A DNA stretch of 40,283 nucleotides from Lacticaseibacillus songhuajiangensis (GTDB lineage Bacteria; Bacillota; Bacilli; Lactobacillales; Lactobacillaceae): contig NZ_RHNR01000023.1 in assembly GCF_003946025.1 (NCBI RefSeq), positions 1 through 40,283 of the forward strand, given 5' to 3'. The translations under genes and the position numbers were made by a program. This document shows positions 17,140-26,283 of this stretch, piece by piece (position 1 is the first letter of the stretch; each line of letters opens with the position of its first letter). The notes under the pieces were generated by a model. The model had not been told where the DNA came from and did no database searches. It saw nothing but the letters and a program-made list of their open reading frames with translations.

Positions 17140-18432
17140 ATGTCAGATAATCAATACCACAACGACAACGCCATTCTCGATATTGGCGACCGCCCGCCAT
17201 TCCTGCAGTGGATTGGCCTGTCCATCCAGCACTTATTCGCCATGTTTGGCTCAACCGTGCTCGTGCCCATCCTGGTCGGCCTCGATCCCTCCATTGCGCT
17301 CTTCAGCAGTGGGGTGGGGACCTTGCTCTATATCCTCATCACACGCGGCAAAATTCCGGCGTACATGGGCTCATCCTTTAGCTTCATCACCGTCATGCAG
17401 GCACTCATGAAGGGCGCCGGCTACCCCGCAATCGCCCAAGGGGTTATTGCGGTCGGTATCGTCTACCTGGTCGTCGCCCTGATTGTCAACTTCATCGGTA
17501 GCGGCTGGATTGATAAAGCCTTGCCACCAGTTGTTGTTGGTCCCATCGTCATGGTCATCGGCCTGTCGCTAGCCGGCACCGCCGCCACTGATGCCACCAT
17601 GCGCACGGTTAGTGCCACCAAATCCGTTTACGATTTGCGCTATTTTGCCGTCGCAATGTTAACACTCCTGCTCACAATCGTTTACAATATGTATTTGAAG
17701 AAGTTTATTAGCCTGCTGCCAATTCTGCTGGGAATTATCAGCGGCTACCTGATTGCCCTGGCCTTTGGGATCGTCGATTTCGAACCCGTGCGCCAAGCCG
17801 CCTGGTTTAGTGCACCAGACTTCCAAGTCATGTTTCTGACCTACAAACCGCACCTATACTGGGGCGCGATTCTGTCGATGGCACCGATTGCCTTTGTCAC
17901 GATGACGGAGCACATGGGGCACATCATGGTGCTCGACAAACTGACGAACCGCAACTTCTTCAAAGATCCCGGTCTGAACCACACCTTGGCTGGGGACGGG
18001 ACGGCGTCAATTATCGCCGGCTTGGTCGGTGGTCCGGCGGTCACCTCTTACGGTGAAAATATCGGGGTGCTGGCCATGACGCGTGTGCACTCCGTCTATG
18101 TTCTCGGCGGCGCCGGCTTCTTCGCGATTGTCTTTGCCTTCGTGGGCAAGCTCAGCGCGTTGATTCGGACCATTCCGGGTCCCGTTATTGGCGGGATCAG
18201 CTTCCTGCTCTTCGGGGTCATCGCCAGCAACGGGCTGCGCGTGCTGATTGACAACAAGATTGACTTCAACAAAAAACGCAACTTGATGATTGCTTCGACC
18301 ATTCTGGTTATCGGGATTGGGAACGCCAGCCTGCAGTTTGCCGGCTACAGTTTCTCTGGCCTGGCTCTCGCAACGGTCATCGGGATTGCAATGAACCTCA
18401 TTTTGCCTGCCAAGGCGGCAAACGAGGACTAG
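17140..18432 (+). CDS. pyrP: uracil permease (NCS2 family)
   Basis: This is a membrane uracil transporter of the nucleobase-cation symporter 2 family. The 430-residue product has about 14 hydrophobic segments. Family motifs are [14 protein letters not shown] near residue 28, a glutamate in [13 protein letters not shown] near residue 255 that is typical of substrate binding, and [20 protein letters not shown]. It follows pyrR by 36 bp with AGGGAG before ATG and is probably under the same attenuator. Its presence fits a cell able to live on imported uracil. Confidence 0.96.
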   Translation: MSDNQYHNDNAILDIGDRPPFLQWIGLSIQHLFAMFGSTVLVPILVGLDPSIALFSSGVGTLLYILITRGKIPAYMGSSFSFITVMQALMKGAGYPAIAQGVIAVGIVYLVVALIVNFIGSGWIDKALPPVVVGPIVMVIGLSLAGTAATDATMRTVSATKSVYDLRYFAVAMLTLLLTIVYNMYLKKFISLLPILLGIISGYLIALAFGIVDFEPVRQAAWFSAPDFQVMFLTYKPHLYWGAILSMAPIAFVTMTEHMGHIMVLDKLTNRNFFKDPGLNHTLAGDGTASIIAGLVGGPAVTSYGENIGVLAMTRVHSVYVLGGAGFFAIVFAFVGKLSALIRTIPGPVIGGISFLLFGVIASNGLRVLIDNKIDFNKKRNLMIASTILVIGIGNASLQFAGYSFSGLALATVIGIAMNLILPAKAANED

Positions 18433-18438
18433 AATTAA

Positions 18439-18527
18439 GGCTGCGCGGACGGTGCTTCGCCGTTGGCAAAAAATGGCTCCGCTACCCAATTAATGCAGGG
18501 GACGGAGCCAACTTTTTGGACGCAGCC
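18439..18527 (+). terminator. terminator with enclosing stem between pyrP and carA
   Basis: TGGCTCCG (18474-18481) pairs with CGGAGCCA (18503-18510), with a further CCC/GGG inside, followed by five T (18513-18517). A smaller hairpin ACGG/CCGT lies just before. GGCTGCG (18439-18445) can pair with CGCAGCC (18521-18527) around both. That makes a three-way junction which may modulate how much transcription reaches carA. Confidence 0.7.
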
Positions 18528-18557
18528 GCATACATAGCAAAGAAAGTAGGGGATAGC

Positions 18558-19643
18558 ATGCGACGCTATTTGATTTTGGAGGACGGCACCTCGTTTCCGG
18601 GTGAGGGGTTCGGTGCCAGTATCGTCACCACTGGGGAGATTGTCATGCAGATGGCGATGACCGGCTACCAGGCCACCATCACGGACAAGGTGAACACGGG
18701 CAAAATTATTGCCTTTGCTAGCCCGCTCGTGGGCACGGTCGGCATCAACCGCGATGACTACGAAAGTATCAATCCTGCCATCAAGGGTGTCGTTGTCTCC
18801 AATTACACGGATACGTCGGGCCATTTTGCCAGCAAAATGAGCCTGGATCAGTACCTGAAGAATTTGCGCATCCCCGCGATTTCCGGTATCGATACGCGCG
18901 CGCTGCGCCGACACCTGAGCGGCAGCGGCGTGATGAAGGCCAGCATCGTGGATGCCGACGACGAACACGCTTTTGACCAACTGCGCGCATTGGTGCTGCC
19001 GCGAAATTACGTGCAGCAAGTGTCCACCGCCAAACCTTACCCGTCTCCAGCGACCGGCAAGAATGTCGTCGTCGTCGACTTTGGCCTCAAACACAGTCTG
19101 TTGCGGGCTTTTGCCGTCCGGCACTGCAACCTGACCATCGTGCCCGCCGACACCACGGCGGCCGAAATCATCAGCCTTAGCCCTGATGGCGTCGTACTCA
19201 CGGATGGCCCCGGCGACCCGAAGGACGTCCGCAGCGCCGAGAAGATGATTCAAGGCATCCAGGACAAGTTGCCGCTGCTCGCCATTGGCCTTGGCCACGA
19301 ACTGTTTGCACGCGCCAACGGTGCGGAGATTATCCGGCTCACCCATGAACACCACGGCATCAACTTCCCGGTGCGCGAAGTCGCAACGGGGCGGGTAGAT
19401 ATTACCACGCAGAACCACAGCTTTGCGGTCGACCCGCAGAGTTTGGACACAGATAAATTACTGCTCACGCACGAGAATGTCATCGATGGATCGATTGAAG
19501 GGTTGCGACACCGCTTGTACCCGGCCTTTTCCGTGCAGTTTCAGCCGGAAGGCGCGCCGGGCAGTCGCGACGCGGAGCACGTCATCACCGAATTCATGGA
19601 ATTAATGGACGCTTTTAGTGAGCGCGAAGGAGGGGAATTCTAA
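18558..19643 (+). CDS. CarA homologue (carbamoyl-phosphate synthetase small subunit) lacking catalytic residues
   Basis: The 361-residue product aligns with CarA along its length: an N-terminal CarA domain (LEDGTSFPGEGFGA, MTGYQATITD, GIDTRALRRHL) and a class I glutamine amidotransferase domain. The residues that make the enzyme are gone. The nucleophile motif G-I-C-L-G-H-Q reads A-I-G-L-G-H-E, so Cys becomes Gly244. The catalytic His in Q-x-H-P-E reads Q-F-Q-P-E, so His becomes Gln329; only Glu331 remains. It cannot be expected to hydrolyse glutamine. ATG 18558 has GTAGGGG upstream. An extension to TTG 18516 would run into the terminator. Its stop overlaps the carB start (TAATG). Confidence 0.9.
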   Translation: MRRYLILEDGTSFPGEGFGASIVTTGEIVMQMAMTGYQATITDKVNTGKIIAFASPLVGTVGINRDDYESINPAIKGVVVSNYTDTSGHFASKMSLDQYLKNLRIPAISGIDTRALRRHLSGSGVMKASIVDADDEHAFDQLRALVLPRNYVQQVSTAKPYPSPATGKNVVVVDFGLKHSLLRAFAVRHCNLTIVPADTTAAEIISLSPDGVVLTDGPGDPKDVRSAEKMIQGIQDKLPLLAIGLGHELFARANGAEIIRLTHEHHGINFPVREVATGRVDITTQNHSFAVDPQSLDTDKLLLTHENVIDGSIEGLRHRLYPAFSVQFQPEGAPGSRDAEHVITEFMELMDAFSEREGGEF

Positions 19644-22495
19644 TGGATGAACAATACGAACGGATTCTCGTCATTTCTTCAGGGCCCGTTGGCTCGGCGC
19701 AACCCGCAACGTCCCCAGCCGAAACTGACCTTACCTGTCGGGAACTGGTAAATGCAGGTAAGGAAGTTATTCTCCTCACGTCCGACCCCAACATTTTCCG
19801 CAGCGCTGACCCGCGCATTCACTACCTGATTACGCCACTCACTGCTGATTTTGTCAGTCAGGTCATCCGCCGCGAACGGCCAGACGCCATTTTGCCCAGT
19901 GCTGGCGGCCAAATTGCGCTGAACATTATGCGGGAAATCGACAAGTCTGGCCTCCTCGAACAATTGCACGTCCGGGTGCTGGGCAGCACCATCGAAGCCA
20001 TTGAAAAGAGTGAGAACGGGGAACAATTCCGCGCCTTTTTGCGCGACACCAATATTCCAACCCCTGAATCCACCTACGTTGATGATGCCAGTGCCGCCCT
20101 CAATTGTGCGGATAAAATTGGTTACCCCGTCCTGATGCGGCGCGGTCAGAGCCGCAGTATCGCCCGCACACGCGGCGAGTTGAGTAACGTCATCGCTGCC
20201 AGTATCGGCGGCGGACGGATCTTAATTGAGCGTGCCATTCACCGCTTCAAGGCCGTGCAATTCGTCATGATGCGCGACAGTGCGGGCACCTGCGTGTTGC
20301 TGGGAACCATTGAAAGCCTCGACCCGGTGGGGGTCAATGCGGCCAACACGACGGTCGTGACACCCGCCCAAACCATTACTGATCGTGACCGCACCGCCCT
20401 GCGCAGCGCCGGGAAACAAGTGATGGACGCGCTGGGAATTCTCGGTTGCGCGACCTTGTCTTTTGCCATCGATCCGCGCAGCAGTGACTGGTACATGTTG
20501 AAGCTGAAACTCGGCCTCAGCTGGACCAGTAGTCTGATTGCCCGGGCGACCGCTTACCCAGTGGCCGGAGTGAACACCGCCGTCGCACTCGGCGGCCATC
20601 TCGACCAAATTCGCATTGGTGCCCACAAGCAGATGGTCGCCGCCATCGAACCCGGCGTCGATGCGATTGTCGCCCGCTTCCCGCAATTTCCGCGGCAACT
20701 GCAAACTGGCGCCAAATTAGGCCCCCAGTTGTTGGCCGGTGGTTCAATTATGACAGCGGGGCGGACGCTTGAGGCCACCTTGATGCAGGGCATCTATACC
20801 TTAGGCCACGACGATAGTCACGTTCTGAGTACGGAGCTGCGGGAGTGGGACGAGGACGAAATCACGGGTCACGTAATTAAAGCGAACGCGCTGCGCTTGC
20901 CCGCCTTGTGGCTGGCACTCACGCGCGGCTTCACGGTACGCGAACTGAGCGAACTCAGCCAGATTAACCCGCTATTCATCGCCGCCATCAGCAAAATTAT
21001 CACCTGCCTCGATGAGCTCGCGCTGGACCACAGTGCCGAGAAGTTGCGCCAAGCCAAGAATTACGGCATTGCGGACGCCACCCTTGCCAGCATCTGGCAA
21101 GTCAGTGAAGATGAAGTACGCCAGACGCGCCAGGACGAAGATATTTTGCCGACTTACAAAACACTCGATGCCATGGGGCTCATTGAACCCGACACGCCAA
21201 CCTACTACGCTAGTTATGGTGCGACGGGGGAGAGTGAACGCGGCAACTTGCCAAGTGTCATCGTGATTGAGCCTAACGCCGCGGCGCCGTGGTTGAATTC
21301 GGCGCACGAGTCCATTAGTTCGGCGATGCTCGCCGCGATTAAAGATTCTGGGTGCACGCCAATTCTGCTCGGCAGCACGCCGCGGCCGTTAGTCTACCCA
21401 GGGGTGAAGCATTACCTGCTGGGCGCCAGCAACGAGCACATCCTGGATGTCATTGACCTCGAACAGCCGCTGGGTGTGATTACGCAGACGGCCGGCCGTG
21501 AGGGTAGCCGCATCGCGCACATGCTGAAGCGCCGCGACATCACCGTTTTGGGGAGCGTGCCCAGCAAACACGGCGCGAACCGGGTGGCACCGAAACTGCG
21601 CGATGCTTTGGCAGAACTCAGCACCGACGGTTGGGCGCTCACTTACAGCGGCGACATCGCCGGTGATCCCGATAGCACACACCTGGCAGTAGATGCCATC
21701 GCGGACGGGCAGGATGTGGCCGTCCTCGGGGTCATCAACAGCCTCGAACAAAACGAGAGCAGGGCAGGGAAGGTGCTTGCCGTCACGCCACCACGTAAGG
21801 GGGCGGCGAAGATGACTGAGAAAGCCGTCGCCACCGCCGTGAAGCTCACCCAGACGCTGGGGCTGGTCGGTTTTGTCCACCTCGATCTGGTGGTCCGCGA
21901 CCAGCGCATGGCCGTGACCTTTATTGGCCCCAGCGCCAGCGCCACCGTGCCATTTCTTGCCAAGACGGTGCGTAAGGACGTCGTTGCCGTGGCCTGCGCC
22001 GTGCTCCTCGGGCAAAAGTTGGCCGACCTGGGCATTCCGTCTGGGCAACTCGCCCAAGCACCTGGTGTGCACGTCCTTTTGCCTGTCTTACGTAGCGGCT
22101 TAACCGCGCCAGGCAGCAGCGTGCCAACAATCGTGCAAACCGGCCTCGTCATGGGCAGCGACATGACACTGGGAAAGGCGCTGATCAAGGCCTTCGCGGC
22201 CGCGCACCAACCACTTTCGGCGCACGGCACCGTGCTGCTGGAAGAGGGCAGCAACGCCGATGCAGAATTGGCACCGCGCCTGGCTAACCTTGGTTTCCAG
22301 ATTGTCGGGATGGAACGTGCAGAACGTTTGAATGGTGTGCAGCTGATTGTCAGCGACAAGCCGGATATTGATTTCCGCCGCCGCGCGACAGCACACATGG
22401 TGCCGCTCATCAACACGGTGAGTGCCGACGCCATTTTGCAAGTGTTCGAGGCGCGGGCATTTTCAATGATGCAGCTATCAGCGCTGGAACGTTAG
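19643..22495 (+). CDS. CarB homologue (carbamoyl-phosphate synthetase large subunit) lacking ATP sites
   Basis: The 950-residue product keeps the CarB outline but is about 110 residues shorter than usual. The N-half keeps LPSAGGQIALN and TPAQTITD, but the nucleotide loop GPIVIGQ is GPVGSAQ. The glycine-rich ATP loop near residue 170 is replaced by a short basic segment. The metal-binding E-M-N-P-R-V-S-R block reads KLKLGLSW (about 287-294). The C-half has lost about 100 residues of its ATP-grasp domain (after about 640), and E-V-N-P-R-A-A-R reads T-F-I-G-P-S-A-S-A (759-767) before the retained TVPF. An MGS-like allosteric domain is still visible at about 855-950. The frame is intact with AAGGAGGGG, so decay by nonsense mutation has not occurred. 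Confidence 0.9.
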   Translation: MDEQYERILVISSGPVGSAQPATSPAETDLTCRELVNAGKEVILLTSDPNIFRSADPRIHYLITPLTADFVSQVIRRERPDAILPSAGGQIALNIMREIDKSGLLEQLHVRVLGSTIEAIEKSENGEQFRAFLRDTNIPTPESTYVDDASAALNCADKIGYPVLMRRGQSRSIARTRGELSNVIAASIGGGRILIERAIHRFKAVQFVMMRDSAGTCVLLGTIESLDPVGVNAANTTVVTPAQTITDRDRTALRSAGKQVMDALGILGCATLSFAIDPRSSDWYMLKLKLGLSWTSSLIARATAYPVAGVNTAVALGGHLDQIRIGAHKQMVAAIEPGVDAIVARFPQFPRQLQTGAKLGPQLLAGGSIMTAGRTLEATLMQGIYTLGHDDSHVLSTELREWDEDEITGHVIKANALRLPALWLALTRGFTVRELSELSQINPLFIAAISKIITCLDELALDHSAEKLRQAKNYGIADATLASIWQVSEDEVRQTRQDEDILPTYKTLDAMGLIEPDTPTYYASYGATGESERGNLPSVIVIEPNAAAPWLNSAHESISSAMLAAIKDSGCTPILLGSTPRPLVYPGVKHYLLGASNEHILDVIDLEQPLGVITQTAGREGSRIAHMLKRRDITVLGSVPSKHGANRVAPKLRDALAELSTDGWALTYSGDIAGDPDSTHLAVDAIADGQDVAVLGVINSLEQNESRAGKVLAVTPPRKGAAKMTEKAVATAVKLTQTLGLVGFVHLDLVVRDQRMAVTFIGPSASATVPFLAKTVRKDVVAVACAVLLGQKLADLGIPSGQLAQAPGVHVLLPVLRSGLTAPGSSVPTIVQTGLVMGSDMTLGKALIKAFAAAHQPLSAHGTVLLEEGSNADAELAPRLANLGFQIVGMERAERLNGVQLIVSDKPDIDFRRRATAHMVPLINTVSADAILQVFEARAFSMMQLSALER

Positions 22496-22524
22496 GAAAG
22501 CCTCTAATTCATGCTTTTTCAACC

Positions 22525-22565
22525 ACAACAAAAGGGTACGCCTGCTGGGCGTACCCTTTTGTTGT
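22525..22565. terminator. bidirectional terminator between carB and rqcH
   Basis: A perfect 18-bp stem pairs ACAACAAAAGGGTACGCC (22525-22542) with 22548-22565 around a five-nt loop. A runs and T runs lie on both sides, serving the convergent genes. Confidence 0.93.
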
Positions 22566-22641
22566 TCATTTGTATCGCCACCGTCAATCGCAAGAGCTAG
22601 CATCCTGGACTCATTCATAGCAGGTCAGAATGCGAGCTATT

Positions 22642-24342
22642 TTACATTGTCGGTTTCGTTTTCATCTTCTCAACCAGCGTTTCATCTGGCGTCACGACCA
22701 GCGTCCGCTGGCCGGTGTAAATGACGTATCCAGGTTTGGCACCATTGGGCTTTTTGATGCGCTTGACCTGAATGTAGTCGACCTGCACGTTGGCGGAGTG
22801 CTGACTGCGCGAGTAGTACGCCGCCAGATTGGCCGCCTCCGTCAGCGTCTGGTCAGACGGCGCGCTATCTTCAATGATGACGTGCGAGCCCGGGACATCC
22901 TTGGCGTGCAGCCAAATGTCGGTCTTCGCCGCCGTCTTCAGCGTGAGCTGATCATTTTGCAAATTGTTCTTGCCGACCAGAATATGCGTGCCATCGCTGG
23001 CCCAGAAGGCGTCTGGCTTGGAAACCTTAGGACGCTTACGCTTGTTCTTGCTCGAGCGCCGGATGTAACCAGATTGTTCCAGTTCAGTACGGATGTCTTC
23101 GAGGTCTTTGGGTGCGGCCAGGTTCACGAGGTCGCTGATGCCGTTCAAGTAGTCCAGTTCCGCATTGGCCTCGGCCATCTGCTCGTTGACGTGGCTAACT
23201 GACTTGCGCAGCTTCTGATAGCGCGTGTAGTACTTCTGCGCGTTCTGGTTCGGACCTAGAGCTGGGTTCAGCTGAATAGTGAGGGGCTTCATCTCATCGT
23301 AGTAGTTCGGCAACTCGACACTCTTAGCGCCGCGCGGCACTTGCTGCAAATAGGTCGTGAGCAATTCGCCGCGCAGGCGGAGTTCGTCAGCACGTTCACT
23401 TTCAGCCAGCGTCTGTTTGAACTTCTTGATTTTGGTCTCCAGCCGGTGCGTGTTGGTCTTCAGTACCCGAATCAGGCCGCTGCCGACCACCTGGACGCGT
23501 TCACGTTCGGCACGCTGGGCGTAGAAGGCATCAAGCATCGCGGACAAACTCGGAAACTGCTGCTGGGTACCGTCAATACTGCCGTACGGAATGGCCGTGT
23601 AGAACATTTTCTTGCCGGTCGTAACGGTGGGCTGCGGGTCATTGAAGCTGTCGAAGAACTCCTGCCAGGCAATCCCTGCCAAACCCTTTTGCATGCGCGT
23701 AGCGAGCTCCAGCGCGCTTATCCGGTCCAGCCCCTGGAACTTAGCCTGAATCGCCTTAGCGAGGCCCTGCGCGTCCATGGCGCTATCCGTGAATTCCAGG
23801 TAGTCCGCGCTGGTAGCAGTGAAGGGGTCAATTTTGTCTTGTGCGGGCGCCGGCACGTAATCGGCACCAGGCATCAGCAGGCGGTAACGATTCTCATCAG
23901 CGGGAACGTGGCGAATCAGGTCAATGATCCGGTTCTCGCGCACGTTCACCAGCGTGATGTTGGAGTGGCGCGCCATGATTTCGACCACCAACCGCAGCTG
24001 CAAGTCGTCACCCAATTCGTCGCGGGTGGCAAAATTCAGGTGCACGACGCGGTCATTACCGACCTGCTCAATGCTGATTAGCTTCGCAGCCGCCAAGTAC
24101 TTGCGCAGCGTCATCGTGAAGGTGCTCGGCACAGCAGGACTGGTGAAGGGGATTTCTGTAATTTGTAGGCGCGCAAACTGCGGGTTGGCCGAAATGAGCA
24201 GCGGCTGGTTCTTCCCGTTATTGCGAATGGTCATGACCAATTCGGTCGGGTAGGGCTGCTGAATTTTGCTGACCTTACCACCTGCAAGGGCAGCGCTCAG
24301 CTCACGCGTCATCGCGTGCGTAAAAAGTCCATCGAATGCCAT
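22642..24342 (-). CDS. rqcH: ribosome quality control protein RqcH (NFACT/FbpA family)
   Basis: RqcH binds stalled 50S-nascent chain complexes and directs C-terminal alanine tailing for degradation. Older names are FbpA or fibronectin-binding protein. The 566-residue product has the NFACT-N domain (FDGLFTHAMTREL onward), a helix-hairpin-helix region, a long coiled coil (about 300-420) and the C-terminal NFACT-R domain with DIWLHAKDVPGSHVII. ATG 24342 has GGAGG just upstream; an ATG four codons earlier lacks a site. It is a single gene convergent with carB. Confidence 0.93.
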   Translation of the reverse strand: MAFDGLFTHAMTRELSAALAGGKVSKIQQPYPTELVMTIRNNGKNQPLLISANPQFARLQITEIPFTSPAVPSTFTMTLRKYLAAAKLISIEQVGNDRVVHLNFATRDELGDDLQLRLVVEIMARHSNITLVNVRENRIIDLIRHVPADENRYRLLMPGADYVPAPAQDKIDPFTATSADYLEFTDSAMDAQGLAKAIQAKFQGLDRISALELATRMQKGLAGIAWQEFFDSFNDPQPTVTTGKKMFYTAIPYGSIDGTQQQFPSLSAMLDAFYAQRAERERVQVVGSGLIRVLKTNTHRLETKIKKFKQTLAESERADELRLRGELLTTYLQQVPRGAKSVELPNYYDEMKPLTIQLNPALGPNQNAQKYYTRYQKLRKSVSHVNEQMAEANAELDYLNGISDLVNLAAPKDLEDIRTELEQSGYIRRSSKNKRKRPKVSKPDAFWASDGTHILVGKNNLQNDQLTLKTAAKTDIWLHAKDVPGSHVIIEDSAPSDQTLTEAANLAAYYSRSQHSANVQVDYIQVKRIKKPNGAKPGYVIYTGQRTLVVTPDETLVEKMKTKPTM

Positions 24343-24527
24343 AGTATCCTCCATGAAATAACTTGTGAAAACTCAGGACAGTCTGGCTGTCCCACCGGTT
24401 TGTAACTCTATTCATTGTACATTTTTGTTAAGCTTGGCGCAAAAACGGCAAGTATGCGATTTCGTCGTTCGCCAAGTGGCTAGCGGTGTGGTAAATTATA
24501 CTTGATTAATTAGAAGGAGTTGGAAAA

Positions 24528-25397
24528 GTGACGAAGATAGCAATTGTGACCGACAGCACCGCGTACCTCACAAAGGAGCAGGCTGCGGAAAACAATATCA
24601 CAGTAGTACCAATTCCCGTTATCCTTGACGGTACGGTCTACGACGAAGGGGTCGACATTACCCCCGCAGAATTCTACGCAAAACTCAAAACGGCTAAAAC
24701 CTTCCCCAGTACCAGCCAACCACCGCTGGGCGAGATGATTAAGCTCTACGAAAATCTCAGGAACGAAGGTTACGACCAGATTATCAGTATTCACCTGGCC
24801 AACACCATCTCTGGTTTTCAGCAAACCCTACGCACCGCAGTCGGTGAACTGGACGGTGTGACCGTTACGGTTTACGATTCCCAGATTACGGTCATGCTGA
24901 TGGGCTGGCTCGCACTGGAAGCAGCCAAAATGGCAAAAGCCGGTAAATCTGTTCAGGAGATCATTGCGCGCCTTGATGATCTGCGTAGCACCATCGACGA
25001 ATACTTCATTGTCAACGACATTCAGAACCTGGTCCGGGGCGGCCGCTTGTCCAACGCGGCTGGCTTCGTGGCGGGCATGTTACGTATTAAGCCATTATTA
25101 ACATTCGATCCAGAAACCAACAAAATCGTTGCCATTGAGAAGATTCGCTCGCTCAAAAAGGCTTACGCCCGTGCTGAGGAATTGTTCAGTCAGGCACTCG
25201 CCAAAACAGATTACCCAGTCCGGGGACTCATCATTCATGCTAACGATCCGGAAGCGGCAGAGGCGTGGAAGAAGGACTTGGAAGCTAAATTCCCGGGTAT
25301 CGAGTTCGATATTTCCTTCTTTGGCCCCGTTATCGGTGCGCACCTTGGTGAAAAGGCCATCGCACTCGCTTGGATGAAGGATTTCACGAAAGCATAA
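24528..25397 (+). CDS. DegV-family fatty-acid-binding protein
   Basis: DegV proteins bind a fatty acid in a cleft between two domains; some (FakB) hand it to a fatty acid kinase for phosphorylation. The 289-residue product begins KIAIVTDSTAYLTKEQA, with the family's TSTSQP-like stretch seen as PSTSQPPLGEM near residue 62. A central INDIQNLVRGGRLSNAAGF-type block is also present. GTG 24528 follows AAGGAG. It is not next to fakA here, so which acid it carries is unknown. Confidence 0.92.
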   Translation: MTKIAIVTDSTAYLTKEQAAENNITVVPIPVILDGTVYDEGVDITPAEFYAKLKTAKTFPSTSQPPLGEMIKLYENLRNEGYDQIISIHLANTISGFQQTLRTAVGELDGVTVTVYDSQITVMLMGWLALEAAKMAKAGKSVQEIIARLDDLRSTIDEYFIVNDIQNLVRGGRLSNAAGFVAGMLRIKPLLTFDPETNKIVAIEKIRSLKKAYARAEELFSQALAKTDYPVRGLIIHANDPEAAEAWKKDLEAKFPGIEFDISFFGPVIGAHLGEKAIALAWMKDFTKA

Positions 25398-25406
25398 CTC
25401 ATGTTC

Positions 25407-25432
25407 AAGGCGTCCTGTGGGGCGCTTTTTTT
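25407..25432 (+). terminator. terminator of the degV gene
   Basis: GCGTCC (25410-25415) pairs with GGGCGC (25420-25425) with one G-U and a four-nt loop, followed by seven T. Confidence 0.75.
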
Positions 25433-25463
25433 GCGAACTAAATCGTTAATTTGGAGGAAAACC

Positions 25464-26018
25464 ATGATTGAATTCAAAGCAGAAGCTGGGAATATCAAAA
25501 AAGTAACCACCGCGTACGCTGGACCAATCTTCAGCGTCAAGCAGCTGAACATCGACACACCGGACGGACTCAACGTGAACCGGGATTTGATTGATCACGC
25601 ACCCGCCGTGGTCATTTTGGCGATGACCGCTGACGGCAAGCAGGCACTCATTGGTCGTGAATACCGGGTAGGGGTGAACCGCGAAGCCATTTCACTGCCT
25701 GCAGGTTTAATCAACGCGGAAGAAACTGCAGAAGCGGCTGCTCGGCGTGAATTGGCCGAGGAAACAGGCTATGTTGCCCAAAAGTTGCAGCCATTGCTCA
25801 CAATTACGGCAAGTGAGGGCATGACCAACGAACTCCAGCATTGCTACCTCGCAACCATTGACCCCAACGAACGAACGGAGAAACACTTCGATAAGGATGA
25901 GTTCGTCACCACCAGTTTAGTACCATTCAGCGACATTGTCCGTGCAATTGAAGACGGTAAGATAACGTCCGCGCAATCGATAGCAACCGTCATGTACTAC
26001 CTGCACACGCAGCGCTAG
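25464..26018 (+). CDS. NUDIX hydrolase, probable ADP-ribose pyrophosphatase
   Basis: The 184-residue protein carries a complete NUDIX box: Gly, five residues, Glu, seven residues, then RELAEETGY (about residues 79-101). The flanking strands VVILAMTADGKQALIGREYR and AISLPAGLINAEE resemble the NudF/ADP-ribose pyrophosphatase subgroup, which hydrolyses ADP-ribose to AMP and ribose-5-phosphate. ATG 25464 follows TTGGAGGAAAA. An upstream in-frame start at 25401 overlaps the degV terminator and is rejected. Confidence 0.88.
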   Translation: MIEFKAEAGNIKKVTTAYAGPIFSVKQLNIDTPDGLNVNRDLIDHAPAVVILAMTADGKQALIGREYRVGVNREAISLPAGLINAEETAEAAARRELAEETGYVAQKLQPLLTITASEGMTNELQHCYLATIDPNERTEKHFDKDEFVTTSLVPFSDIVRAIEDGKITSAQSIATVMYYLHTQR

Positions 26019-26123
26019 AAACAAAACATGGCTGCTGACGGGTCTGCAGTATTCAACAATGCAAGTAAGCTGTCCGGTAAGCACAAGCTAAAATGCAAAT
26101 CGACAAAGTATTGAACACATCAA

Positions 26124-26170
26124 ATAAAGAATCCAGTTATTTGTTATTTAATGCTAACTGGATTCTTTAT
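26124..26170 (+). terminator. terminator of the NUDIX gene
   Basis: A perfect 16-bp stem ATAAAGAATCCAGTTA/TAACTGGATTCTTTAT (26124-26139/26155-26170) is followed by TTTTT. It lies about 100 bp past the stop. Confidence 0.88.
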
Positions 26171-26283
26171 TTTTGTCGTGATTGCTTAGCAAAAATAAAA
26201 TCGTGGGGCGTGATCATCGCGGCCGTTCATAACGTGTTGAAATCACCGTATTATTAGTCTAAAGCAGGTGGTACAATAGTTCT

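Noticed and set aside
18435..19418. Long minus-strand frame opposite carA
   Set aside because: It is an antisense shadow with no start signals. Codon structure favours the plus-strand carA.
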